A stretch of DNA of 64,000 nucleotides from Rhodobacter sp. (GTDB lineage: Bacteria; Pseudomonadota; Alphaproteobacteria; Rhodobacterales; Rhodobacteraceae). Under the pieces are notes generated by a model. It worked only from the letters and a program-made list of their open reading frames with translations, ran no database searches and had not been told where the DNA came from. This document shows positions 46,521 through 54,894 of this stretch, piece by piece. The position numbers and the translations under genes are program-made. The DNA lies in assembly GCA_020250175.1 (NCBI GenBank), contig JADCEN010000043.1, positions 1 to 64,000 on the forward strand. Reading direction: 5' to 3'. The number at the start of each line of letters is the position of its first letter. Position 1 is the first letter of the stretch.

Positions 46521-47417
46521 TCATGATGTCTGTCCGAACCGGCAGGCGGGCATGCCGCAAACGCCGGGATCAACGGCGAACAGCGCCCCTTCCTGCGGGT
46601 TGGCGGCCAGATGTTCGGGCGACATGGTGAACCGGGCCGAGGTGACGAAAAGCGTGGACAGGTTCGCGCCGCCAAAGCAGCAACTGGTCGGCCAGGAACA
46701 GGGAAGCTCGATGATCGCCTCGATCTTTCCGTCCGGGCCGGTGCAGGTCAGGCAGGCACCACCTGCCACCCGGGCCGTCCACAATCTTCCCCTGGCGTCA
46801 AGGCAGGACCCGTCGGGAAGGCCGCGCGGAAAAGCCGATTGCAGGGTCCTGCGCCCGTGAAGCATGCCGTCACTGCCAATCCGGTAGGCATAGATCGCGT
46901 TGGCCAGCGTGTCGGCTGTCAGCAACCCGCCGGAGCGGGGAAAGACCATGGTGTTCGTGATGCCGAAGAGGTCATCGGTCACCCGCATCACCCGTCCACC
47001 CGGCAGGCAGCGATAGATGGTGCCGGTTGCCTGCACGATTGCGCGCGGGCTGTCATCCTCGTTGATGTTGTTGAACATGGTGCCAACCCAGAACGCGCCA
47101 TCCGGGCCAACCGCCCCTTCGTTCAGGCGGTTGTCGGGGCGGTCAGGCTCGATCTCAACCAGGGGAACCGGCTCGCCCTGCCAGTCCCAAAGGCAGATGC
47201 CGCGTTCCATCCCCACAATGGCCCCGCCATCGCTGCGCAATCCGATCGATGTAGGCCGGCCCGTCACCGGCCAAATCTGGTGTCGTCCCGTGACAGGATC
47301 AAACGCCTGGATGCGCCGGCCGATGATATCAACCCAGACCAGCCGCCCGCGCTGATCGTCCCACACGGTGCTTTCCCCGACAATGTCGCGGGCCGCAAGG
47401 ATCAGCCTGGCATCCAT
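46521..47417 (-). CDS. SMP-30/gluconolactonase-family sugar lactonase
   Basis: 298 residues from an ATG at 47417 with GAGGGGAAG upstream. Six-bladed beta-propeller motifs: GESTVWDDQRGRLVWVDIIG, NEGAVGPDGAFWVGTM, GITNTMVFPRSG and LPDGSCLDARGRLW, which hold the metal-binding Glu, Asn and Asp. It hydrolyses sugar-acid lactones to open-chain acids. It is divergent from the GntR gene of the catabolic island and probably shares its control. Confidence 0.88.
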   Translation of the reverse strand: MDARLILAARDIVGESTVWDDQRGRLVWVDIIGRRIQAFDPVTGRHQIWPVTGRPTSIGLRSDGGAIVGMERGICLWDWQGEPVPLVEIEPDRPDNRLNEGAVGPDGAFWVGTMFNNINEDDSPRAIVQATGTIYRCLPGGRVMRVTDDLFGITNTMVFPRSGGLLTADTLANAIYAYRIGSDGMLHGRRTLQSAFPRGLPDGSCLDARGRLWTARVAGGACLTCTGPDGKIEAIIELPCSWPTSCCFGGANLSTLFVTSARFTMSPEHLAANPQEGALFAVDPGVCGMPACRFGQTS

Positions 47418-47451
47418 GTTTCTTCCCCTCACGAATCCGTTGACAGACAGG

Positions 47452-48210
47452 ATGGGCAACAGATACACGCAACTCAAGCAAAACCTGTCATACAGCTTTG
47501 GGGGCGAGTTGAAACACGTCGGCAGCCTGGGGTTGGTTGGCGATGCCATCGGCGCAATCTCGCGGCACATCCGCGAGAAGGATTTGATGCCGGGCGACAA
47601 GCTTCCGTCTGAATCCTTGCTGTCGAAGGAGTTGAACGTGTCGCGGACTGTGGTACGCGAGGCGTTCCGGTCCCTGGCGGCGATGCGGATCATCGAACTG
47701 GCAACCGGCAAACGGGCGACCGTGGCGCAGATCGATCATGGTGCGATGTCGCTGATGATCGAACACGGCGTGCATACCGACCAGATCAATATCCAGCAGA
47801 TCTACGATGTGCGCCGCACCATTGAAACGCGGATCGTCACGCTCGCTGCGATCCGTCGCAGCGATGCCCAGGCGGCCGGGATTCTGGAACTTGCCGAAAA
47901 GATGCGCGGCAGCGCCGCCGATCCGGCCGCGCTGATGGAGCATGATCTGGCCTTTCACACCGCCCTGGCCCGTGCGTCGCAAAACCCGGTCTATTCCCTG
48001 CTGATCGGCGCGTTCCAGGGCATCACCCGCCAGACCTGGCCGGTTGGCTGGAAAAGCCGCCAGACCCGGGAGTCGCGCGATCTGATGGTTGCAACCCATG
48101 CCGAGATTGCCGAAGCCGTCGCCGCCGGTGACCCGGAAAAGGCGACGGCGGCAATGTCGCTGCATTTCGACGAAAGTGTCCGGGCCTTGCTGACGGCCGG
48201 GCTGTCATGA
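47452..48210 (+). CDS. GntR-family (FadR-type) transcriptional regulator
   Basis: 252 residues from ATG 47452, or 233 from a TTG at 47509 that has the better Shine-Dalgarno (GGGGGCGAG). N-terminal winged HTH: IREKDLMPGDKLPSESLLSKELNVSRTVVREAFRSL. The C-terminal FCD domain carries the metal/ligand His/Asp residues (DVRRTIETRI, HDLAFHTALARAS, THAEIAEAV). It presumably represses the operon it heads and the divergent SMP-30 gene. It overlaps the dehydratase gene by 4 bases. Confidence 0.9.
   Translation: MGNRYTQLKQNLSYSFGGELKHVGSLGLVGDAIGAISRHIREKDLMPGDKLPSESLLSKELNVSRTVVREAFRSLAAMRIIELATGKRATVAQIDHGAMSLMIEHGVHTDQINIQQIYDVRRTIETRIVTLAAIRRSDAQAAGILELAEKMRGSAADPAALMEHDLAFHTALARASQNPVYSLLIGAFQGITRQTWPVGWKSRQTRESRDLMVATHAEIAEAVAAGDPEKATAAMSLHFDESVRALLTAGLS
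47485..47495. promoter_or_regulatory. Possible GntR operator
   Basis: CTGTCATACAG is a symmetrical site with the GTnnnAC core used by FadR-type GntR regulators. It lies between the SMP-30 start and the TTG start candidate of the gntR gene. If the TTG is the true start, the site sits in the shared promoter region of about 91 bases. Confidence 0.45.
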
Positions 48211-49409
48211 AGATCAGCGCCATTGAAACCATCCGCATTGCCGAACGGCCAAACCTGTTGTGGCTGTGCGTTCATACGGACGAAGGGATTGTGGGGCTGG
48301 GCGAAACCTTCTTCGGTGCCGCCACGGTAGAGGCCCATGTCCATGAATACATAGCGCCCCGCGTGCTGGGCCGTGACCCGTTCGAGATTGATCGTCTGGC
48401 TGCCGATCTGGTGGGTTATCTGGGGTTCCGGTCCTCCGGGGCTGAGATGCGGGGCAATTCGGCCTTTGACATCGCCCTGTGGGATCTGTTCGGCAAGGCG
48501 ATGAACCAGCCGATTGCGCAGCTGCTGGGCGGCTTCACGCGGCGCGAGATCCGCACCTACAACACCTGCGCCGGGACCGACTATGTCAAGAAGACCTCGG
48601 GGCAGGTTACGGCCAATTACGGCATCGGTGCGGGCGCTGACTTTGATGATCTGAACGGTTTTCTGACATGCGCCGATGAACTGGCCCATTCCCTGCTGCA
48701 AGAGGGTATCACGGCGATGAAAATCTGGCCCTTTGACCAGATGGCCGAATCCACGCGCGGTCAGTACATCTCGGGTCCCGATTTGCGCAAGGCACTGGAA
48801 CCCTTTGAAAGAATACGGGCTGCTGTTGGTGACCGGATCGACATCATTGTCGAGTTTCATTCGATGTGGCAGCTTCTGCCTGCGATTCAGATAGCCAGGG
48901 CGCTGGCAGCCTATCAGACCTTCTGGCATGAAGACCCGATCAAGATGGACAGTCTTTCAAGCCTGAAACGCTATGCCGGGCAATCGCCCGCGCCGATCTC
49001 GGCCTCCGAGACGCTGGCGACACGCTGGGGTTTTCGCGACCTTCTTGAAACCGGGGCGGCAGGCGTGGTGATGCTTGACCTTTCCTGGTGCGGCGGGCTG
49101 TCCGAGGCGCGCAAGATTGCCTCGATGGCCGAGGCCTGGCACCTGCCGGTGGCCCCGCATGACTGCACCGGGCCGGTCGTGCTGTGCGCCAGCACGCATC
49201 TGTCGCTGAACGCCCCGAACGCGCTGGTGCAGGAAAGCGTGCGCGCCTTTTACCGCACCTGGTACCGCGATCTGGTCACGGCATTGCCCGAGGTCAGGAA
49301 CGGGATGATAACGGTTCCACCCGGACCGGGTCTGGGGATGGAACTGCATCCCGATCTTGACCGGGCCTTCACGACGTCGAGACGGAAATCCGACGCAACC
49401 ACGGCCTGA
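48207..49409 (+). CDS. Enolase-superfamily (mandelate racemase/muconate lactonizing) acid-sugar dehydratase
   Basis: 400 residues. The N-terminal capping domain is followed by the barrel with the lysine in AMKIWPFD, the metal ligands Glu in IVEFHSMW, Glu in HEDPIKM and Glu in SASETLA, and the His in PHDCTGP preceded by Asp in VVMLDLSWCGG: the His/Asp dyad. Members dehydrate sugar acids to 2-keto-3-deoxy acids. The product of the SMP-30 lactonase is a natural substrate. Exact sugar unknown. Confidence 0.87.
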   Translation: MKISAIETIRIAERPNLLWLCVHTDEGIVGLGETFFGAATVEAHVHEYIAPRVLGRDPFEIDRLAADLVGYLGFRSSGAEMRGNSAFDIALWDLFGKAMNQPIAQLLGGFTRREIRTYNTCAGTDYVKKTSGQVTANYGIGAGADFDDLNGFLTCADELAHSLLQEGITAMKIWPFDQMAESTRGQYISGPDLRKALEPFERIRAAVGDRIDIIVEFHSMWQLLPAIQIARALAAYQTFWHEDPIKMDSLSSLKRYAGQSPAPISASETLATRWGFRDLLETGAAGVVMLDLSWCGGLSEARKIASMAEAWHLPVAPHDCTGPVVLCASTHLSLNAPNALVQESVRAFYRTWYRDLVTALPEVRNGMITVPPGPGLGMELHPDLDRAFTTSRRKSDATTA

Positions 49410-49442
49410 CAAGGCCGCAATCCTTATGGGAGGAGTAAGACA

Positions 49443-50420
49443 ATGAAGAAAATCAAGGGACTGGCCATTGCCGCCCTGATGTCTGCCGTTTCGTCCGCAG
49501 CGGTCGCACAGGATCCGCTGGACATGGTGTTCACCGTCCATTCGGGCGCATCGAACACCTTCTGGCAGGCGGTTCAGAAGGGCTATGAAGACGCCTGCGC
49601 AAAGATCGCGGCCAACTGCCAGATGGTCTATGTGCAGACCGACGGATCAATCCCCGAGCAGGTCGCGAACATGGAAGCGGCCCTTGCGCGCAGCCCGGAT
49701 GCCCTGATCACCTCGATCGTCGACAACACGGCCTTTGACGATGTCATCCAGCGCGCGCGCGATGCGGGCGTCATTGTCATCGCCTCCAACGTTGACGATC
49801 TGGAAGGCGCGGCCGGCAATGCAAGGCAGGCTTTCGTCGGTCAGGGCTTTGTGCCTGCGGGCTATGGCCTGGCGCGGGCACAATGGGCCAACATGCCCGC
49901 CGAAGGCCCCTTGCACATTCTGGTCGGTGTTTCCGGGCCGGGTCAGAACTGGTCCGAATCCCGCGCGCTGGGCATTACGAACTATCTGGACGAGATGATC
50001 GCGGCCAATCCTGACCGTGCGATCACCTATGAAAAGATCGACTCGGGCACCGACCTTGCCATAGTGGCCGACCGTGTCGGGGCCTACCTTGCAGCCCGGC
50101 CCGAAACCAACGCCTATTTTGACACCGGGTTCTGGCATGCCGGTGTGGCAGGCGTGCTTCGTGACCGCGGAGTAGAGCCGGGCAAGGTTCTTCTGGCCGG
50201 TTTCGACCTTGTTCCGATTGTTCTGGACGAAATGGATGCAGGTTACATCCAGGTCGAGGTTGACCAGCAGCCCTACATGCAGGGTTTCTTGCCTGTCATG
50301 ATGGCATATCTGTCCAAGACCGTTGGCCTGGCCCCGGCTGACATCAACACCGGCGAGGCCCTGGTCTTCCCGGCGGATGTGGCGGCTGTGCGTGGCCTGT
50401 CGGAACAGGGCCTGCGCTGA
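49443..50420 (+). CDS. Sugar ABC transporter substrate-binding protein (ribose/MocB type)
   Basis: 325 residues with a clear Sec signal peptide (MKKIKGLAIAALMSAVSSAAVAQ) and a Peripla_BP_4 fold: FTVHSGASNTFWQAVQKGYEDA, then VPAGYGLARAQWANMPAEG and the C-terminal DQQPYMQGFLPVMMAYL hinge. It binds a sugar or cyclitol in the periplasm for the permease and ATPase encoded next. GGAGGAG lies upstream. A stable hairpin separates it from the permease gene. Confidence 0.93.
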   Translation: MKKIKGLAIAALMSAVSSAAVAQDPLDMVFTVHSGASNTFWQAVQKGYEDACAKIAANCQMVYVQTDGSIPEQVANMEAALARSPDALITSIVDNTAFDDVIQRARDAGVIVIASNVDDLEGAAGNARQAFVGQGFVPAGYGLARAQWANMPAEGPLHILVGVSGPGQNWSESRALGITNYLDEMIAANPDRAITYEKIDSGTDLAIVADRVGAYLAARPETNAYFDTGFWHAGVAGVLRDRGVEPGKVLLAGFDLVPIVLDEMDAGYIQVEVDQQPYMQGFLPVMMAYLSKTVGLAPADINTGEALVFPADVAAVRGLSEQGLR

Positions 50421-50432
50421 TTGCAGAAAGAC

Positions 50433-50463
50433 CGGCGCGGGGCCTTGCCCGGGCCCCGCGCCG
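50433..50463 (+). promoter_or_regulatory. Intra-operonic hairpin after the substrate-binding protein gene
   Basis: A perfect 12-bp stem (50433-50444 with 50452-50463; CGGCGCGGGGCC/GGCCCCGCGCCG) and a 7-base loop, 12 bases after the stop and without a T-run. Such hairpins commonly protect the upstream mRNA or reduce read-through, giving more binding protein than permease. Confidence 0.7.
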
Positions 50464-50494
50464 ATGCCTTGCCGCTGAATAAGGATCCGTTGCC

Positions 50495-51481
50495 ATGCGC
50501 CGCCTTGTCAAACTTGCCATGCAAAAGCCCGAACTCGCCAGCGCGATGCTGCTGCTGTTGCTGGTTGTGCTGTTTCAATTCCGGTCGGACGGGGTCTTTC
50601 TTTCGGTCAACAACGTCCGGGGGTTTCTGGGCCTTTTGCCCGAAACGGCGCTGGTTGCCGTGGGTGTGACGCTGTTGATGATCTCGGGTGAATTCGATCT
50701 TTCCGTAGGCTCGGTCTTTGCCCTGATGCCGATGACGATGGCGGTGCTTGTTGTTGCCGGCTGGCCGTTCTGGGTGGCCGTGATGCTTGGATTGATGCTG
50801 TGCGCGCTGATCGGGTTTCTCAACGGCTGGCTTACGATACGCTTTGACATCCCGTCGTTCATCACGACCCTGGGGATGCTGTTCATGGCGCGGTCGCTGA
50901 CGGTTGTGATTTCCGGCGGTTTTCCGCCGCGGATCAAGCCGGGCGAGGTGCCCAGCTGGATTTTTGTCGGCTTTGTCGATGAGGGCGGTCTGATCCGGGC
51001 ATCGGTCCTGTGGTTCATCGGCATTGCAATAGGGATGAGCCTGCTGCTTTCACGGACCAACTTCGGCAACTGGGTGCGGGCCACCGGGGGGTTTCTGCCC
51101 GCAGCCGCAGCCATGGGCATCCCGACCGGCAAGGTGAAGATTGCCTGTTTCATGATCTGTTCGGTGCTTGCGGGATTTGCCGGGATGATCCAGTCGCTGC
51201 GGCTGAATTCCTTTCTGCCGTCACTGGGCGAGGGCATGGAACTTCAGGCCGTGGCAGCCGCAGTGATAGGCGGCACGTCGCTTTACGGCGGGGTCGGCTC
51301 GATCATCGGGGGATTGATCGGCGCGATCCTTATCCGCGTGATCGACAACGGCATGGTCATGTCGCAGGTCGATGGCAACTGGTTCAAGTTCGCCATTGGT
51401 GCCCTGACCATTTTCGCCGTCGTCGGCAATGCCTGGCTGCGCCGCCGCGGCCGCGCCATGAAGGTGGAGACGGACAAATGA
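50495..51481 (+). CDS. Sugar ABC transporter permease (RbsC family)
   Basis: 328 residues with eight to ten membrane helices. The sequence LLMISGEFDLSVGSVFALM and, towards the end, AAAVIGGTSLYGGVGSIIGGLIGAILI are the RbsC-type permease signatures (BPD_transp_2). It forms the membrane channel, probably as a homodimer, and its last codon overlaps the ATPase start by 4 bases. Confidence 0.93.
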   Translation: MRRLVKLAMQKPELASAMLLLLLVVLFQFRSDGVFLSVNNVRGFLGLLPETALVAVGVTLLMISGEFDLSVGSVFALMPMTMAVLVVAGWPFWVAVMLGLMLCALIGFLNGWLTIRFDIPSFITTLGMLFMARSLTVVISGGFPPRIKPGEVPSWIFVGFVDEGGLIRASVLWFIGIAIGMSLLLSRTNFGNWVRATGGFLPAAAAMGIPTGKVKIACFMICSVLAGFAGMIQSLRLNSFLPSLGEGMELQAVAAAVIGGTSLYGGVGSIIGGLIGAILIRVIDNGMVMSQVDGNWFKFAIGALTIFAVVGNAWLRRRGRAMKVETDK

Positions 51482-52209
51482 CCACACCCATCATTGAAAC
51501 CCGCGAACTGCACAAATGGTATTCGGGCGTGCATGCGTTGAAGGGGGTAAGCCTGAAAGTCGAAAGCGGCGAAGCCGTGGGTCTGGTCGGAGACAACGGT
51601 GCCGGCAAATCAACGCTGATCAACATCCTGTCCGGACTGCACCATCAGGACAGCGGCGACGTTCTGGTCGAGGGCAGGCCAGCCGATATCCGCAGCCCCA
51701 AGGACGCCATGCGGCTGGGGATCGAGACGATCTATCAGTACAATTCGATGGTGCCGCTGATGACAATATCGCGCAACGTCTTCATCGGGCGCGAACCGCT
51801 GAAATGGTCCATCTGGGGCATCGGCATCCTGGACGAACGCAAGATGCGCGAAGAGTCGGTCAAGGCGATTGCCGATGTCGATCTGCATCTGCGCTCGCCC
51901 GATGCGCTTGTGGGCGAATTGTCGGGCGGGCAGCGCCAGGGCGTGGCGATTGCCCGCGCCATGCACTTCAAATCCAAGGTCATGATCCTTGACGAGCCGA
52001 CGAACCACCTGTCGGTGAAGGAAACCGCCAAGGTCATCGGCTTTGTGAAAGGGTTGAAGGCGCAAGGCGTCACCTCGATCTTCATCAGCCATAACATGCA
52101 TCATGTCTTTGCCTGCTGTAACCGGATCGTCGCGATGGCCCTGGGCAAGGTCGTGCTGGACAAGCCCGCTGCGGAAACCTCGATCGAGGAAGTCTCGGCG
52201 CTTTTGTGA
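51478..52209 (+). CDS. Sugar ABC transporter ATP-binding protein, single-domain
   Basis: 243 residues with one NBD: Walker A GDNGAGKSTLINILSG, signature LSGGQRQGVAIARAM, Walker B VMILDEPTNHLS and switch His in FISHNMHH. Ribose-type importers normally use a fused double ATPase of about 500 residues, so this half-length version must work as a homodimer. No second half is present nearby. It is 10 bases upstream of the SDR gene. Confidence 0.93.
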   Translation: MTTPIIETRELHKWYSGVHALKGVSLKVESGEAVGLVGDNGAGKSTLINILSGLHHQDSGDVLVEGRPADIRSPKDAMRLGIETIYQYNSMVPLMTISRNVFIGREPLKWSIWGIGILDERKMREESVKAIADVDLHLRSPDALVGELSGGQRQGVAIARAMHFKSKVMILDEPTNHLSVKETAKVIGFVKGLKAQGVTSIFISHNMHHVFACCNRIVAMALGKVVLDKPAAETSIEEVSALL

Positions 52210-52219
52210 CAGGATGGGC

Positions 52220-52927
52220 ATGATGGATCTGAACGCACGGCATGTGCTGATCACGGGGGGCCTTGGCTCTATCGGTACTGCATTCGCCGTGGCCTTTGCC
52301 GCTGCCGGCGCGCGGATCACCATCCTGGACCGGCCCGGGGCGACACCGCCTGCATCGCATGGCTGGCTGGCAGTGGACCTTGAAGACCTGCCTTTGGCAG
52401 AGGCCCGCGTTGCCGCCGCCGGGCCCTTCGACATCCTGATCAACAACGCCGCGCTGATCATCAACAAACCGTTCGAAGCCGTCAGCGTCGAGGAATACGA
52501 AACCCAGATGCGGGTCAACTCGGCCTCTGCCTTTGCGCTGGCCCGGGCCTGCGCGCCGGGGATGAAGGCCAAAGGCTGGGGTCGGATCGTCAACCTTACC
52601 TCGCTGACCCTGAACGGCCAGTGGGACGGATTTGTGCCCTACGTCGCCTCGAAAGGGGCGCTTCTGGGTCTGACCAAGGGTCTGGCACGGGAACTGGGGC
52701 CACATGGCATTACCGTGAACGCAATCGCGCCCGGTGCCGTGGTGTCCGAGGCAGAGCGCAGCGTCTTTGCCGACCGGCTGGAAGATTACAACCGTTTCAT
52801 CCTGGAACGCCAATGCATCAAGGCCCGCATCCAGCCCCATGATGTTGCCAGCCTGGCGCTGTTCCTTGCGTCGGATGCCGCAGGGATGATCTCCGGACAG
52901 AACATCGGCATCGACGGCGGATGGTAG
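52220..52927 (+). CDS. Short-chain dehydrogenase/reductase of the sugar island
   Basis: 235 residues; ATGs at 52214, 52220 and 52223 are all in phase. Classical SDR: GGLGSIG dinucleotide loop, NNAALI, active-site Ser in LTSLTLNG, YVASK with Tyr and Lys, and NAIAPGAV. It probably oxidises a hydroxyl of the sugar or cyclitol imported by the transporter. It precedes the oxygenase gene by 38 bases. Confidence 0.9.
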   Translation: MMDLNARHVLITGGLGSIGTAFAVAFAAAGARITILDRPGATPPASHGWLAVDLEDLPLAEARVAAAGPFDILINNAALIINKPFEAVSVEEYETQMRVNSASAFALARACAPGMKAKGWGRIVNLTSLTLNGQWDGFVPYVASKGALLGLTKGLARELGPHGITVNAIAPGAVVSEAERSVFADRLEDYNRFILERQCIKARIQPHDVASLALFLASDAAGMISGQNIGIDGGW

Positions 52928-52965
52928 TCAATGACACACACAAAGAATTCAAGCGAGGCTTCAAG

Positions 52966-54066
52966 ATGACCGCTGCTCCCTTTCCGGTTGGACAACGTGA
53001 CTACAGCCTGGTCGGCCCCGACAGCCGCCGCGCGGTGGAAATCGGGCTGGCTTCGGCCGAATGGTACCACTCCGAGGTGCCCCGTGCCGTGATGAAGGAC
53101 CTTATGAAGCGCACCGACGGGCCCGCGATCCGCGATACGATCCTTTGGTTTGCGCTGCTGATCGGCGGGGCCTGGGGGGGAATCTATTTCTGGGGAACCT
53201 GGGCCTGCGTGCCGTTTCTGTTCGTCTACAGCGTGGTTTACGGATCATCCTGCGACAGCCGCTGGCACGAATGCGGCCATGGCACGGCGTTCCGCACGCC
53301 CTGGATGAACGACGTCATCTACCAGATCGCCAGCTTCATGGTGATGCGCAACCCGGTGACCTGGCGCTGGAGCCACGCCCGGCACCACACGGACACCTAC
53401 ATCGTCGGGCGCGACGCCGAGATTGCCTGGATGCGCCCGCCAAAGACGCTGACCAATTTCCTGGCCCTGTTCGATGTGATCGGTGCCGTCCGGTCCTTGG
53501 GCATTCTGGCACGCAACGCCTCGGGCCGGTTGACGCCCGATGAAAAGGATTTCATTCCCGAAAGCGAATGGGGCAAGGCGGTTCTTGCGGCGCGGATACA
53601 TATGGCGATCTATGCCGCGACCATTGCAACAGCCCTTGCCACCTGGTCGTGGCTGCCGTTGATGCTGATAGGCCTGCCGCGCATCTATGGCAGCTGGCAC
53701 ATGGTGATGTGTGGTCATCTGCAGCATGCGGGGCTGGCGGAGAATGTTCTTGATCACCGGCTGAACACCCGCACGGTCTATATGAACCCGATCAGCCGCT
53801 TCATCTACTGGAACATGAACTACCATATCGAGCACCACATGTTCCCGATGGTTCCCTACCACGCCCTGCCGCGTCTGCACGAGGTCATCAAGGCCGATCT
53901 GCCGCCGCCGAACACGTCGATCCTTGACGGCTACCGCGAGGTTTTCGCATCCCTGCGCCGCCAGAAGACCGACCCGGAATACTACCTTCGCAAGACACTG
54001 CCACCCTCTGCCAAGCCGTACCGTGAAGAGTTCCACACCCTCGACATTGCCCGGTCCAGAACCTGA
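52966..54066 (+). CDS. Membrane di-iron oxygenase, fatty acid desaturase superfamily (MocD-like)
   Basis: 366 residues from ATG 52966 (GCGAGGC upstream; a frame start at 52921 is less likely). The three histidine boxes are HECGH (101-105), HARHH (137-141) and HIEHH (287-291), with additional His in GHLQHAG. Several membrane helices lie between them. The family covers desaturases and hydroxylases. MocD of rhizopine-degrading rhizobia, which with a Rieske ferredoxin acts on an O-methyl inosamine, is the best functional precedent given the neighbours. A lipid desaturase role would not explain this operon. Confidence 0.85.
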   Translation: MTAAPFPVGQRDYSLVGPDSRRAVEIGLASAEWYHSEVPRAVMKDLMKRTDGPAIRDTILWFALLIGGAWGGIYFWGTWACVPFLFVYSVVYGSSCDSRWHECGHGTAFRTPWMNDVIYQIASFMVMRNPVTWRWSHARHHTDTYIVGRDAEIAWMRPPKTLTNFLALFDVIGAVRSLGILARNASGRLTPDEKDFIPESEWGKAVLAARIHMAIYAATIATALATWSWLPLMLIGLPRIYGSWHMVMCGHLQHAGLAENVLDHRLNTRTVYMNPISRFIYWNMNYHIEHHMFPMVPYHALPRLHEVIKADLPPPNTSILDGYREVFASLRRQKTDPEYYLRKTLPPSAKPYREEFHTLDIARSRT

Positions 54067-54076
54067 GGAAGCCGCA

Positions 54077-54874
54077 ATGACCCGGATCAAGCCCACTGTC
54101 GCCGACCTTCGCGCCCGCAAGGGCAAGGGGCAACTGACCATGCTGCGCGTCATGTCGCTGGACGAGGCGGCGGCAGCCGAAGCGGCCGGGATCGACATTG
54201 TTTCGGTTCCTGCCGATCTGGTCACCCATCCGCGCTACCGCGAGGCTGCGCCAACGCTGTTTTCCATGACCGGCCAGACCCATCTGGAGGCGGGGACCAG
54301 GGACGATTATCTGCGCTGGGCCTGCAAGGTGATGCTGGCCGGGGCAGATGCCGTCTATTGTTCGGGCGGGCTGGGCACAGTGGAACATGTGGCGCGCGAA
54401 CATATCCCGGTTGTCGGGCATGTGGGGCTGGTACCCAGCCGCGCCACATGGACCGGCGGCATGAAAGCGGTGGCCAAGACCGCCCAGGGGGCGATGGCGC
54501 TGCTTGAAGAGGTGCGCGCCTATGAGTCTGCCGGCGCTTTTGCCGTGGAGATCGAGGTGGTCCCGACCGAAGTCGCCAGCGAGATCAGTCGCCGGGTCGG
54601 CCTTCTGCTGTGGTCCATGGGGGCCGGGCCGGGATGTGATGCGCAGTACCTGTTTGCCGAAGATGTTCTTGGCACCAATCGCGGTCACATGCCGCGCCAC
54701 TCCAAGGTCTACCGCAACTTCGCCGCTGAATATGACCGTCTCCAGTCCGAGCGTATCGCAGCCTTTCGCGAGTTCATTGCCGATGTGGCCTCTTCGGCCT
54801 ACCCCGAGGACAGGCATCTGGTGAAGATGTCCCCGCAGGAACTGGCTGCCTTTCAGGCCGCGCTGAAGACGTAG
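54077..54874 (+). CDS. PanB-like (ketopantoate hydroxymethyltransferase family) protein with altered metal site
   Basis: 265 residues, TIM barrel of the PanB/PEP-mutase type. Retained family features: GHVGLVPS with His, VEIEVVPTEVA with the catalytic Glu, MGAGPGCDAQYLF and GHMPRHSKVYRNF. Alignment by eye to E. coli PanB suggests the Mg ligands have changed: VGDSL becomes VPADL, the LADLPF Asp becomes MTGQTH, and the KIEGG Glu becomes YCSGG. So it probably does not make ketopantoate. It sits 10 bases after the oxygenase gene and before its ferredoxin, and is likely part of the same pathway. Confidence 0.75.
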   Translation: MTRIKPTVADLRARKGKGQLTMLRVMSLDEAAAAEAAGIDIVSVPADLVTHPRYREAAPTLFSMTGQTHLEAGTRDDYLRWACKVMLAGADAVYCSGGLGTVEHVAREHIPVVGHVGLVPSRATWTGGMKAVAKTAQGAMALLEEVRAYESAGAFAVEIEVVPTEVASEISRRVGLLLWSMGAGPGCDAQYLFAEDVLGTNRGHMPRHSKVYRNFAAEYDRLQSERIAAFREFIADVASSAYPEDRHLVKMSPQELAAFQAALKT

Positions 54875-54894
54875 CCAAAGCAAGGAGATCATGG

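Noticed and set aside
52921-54066. Lipid desaturase for membrane fluidity
   Set aside because: His boxes alone would allow it, but the gene is embedded with a sugar transporter and Rieske ferredoxin, which fits a MocD-like role better.
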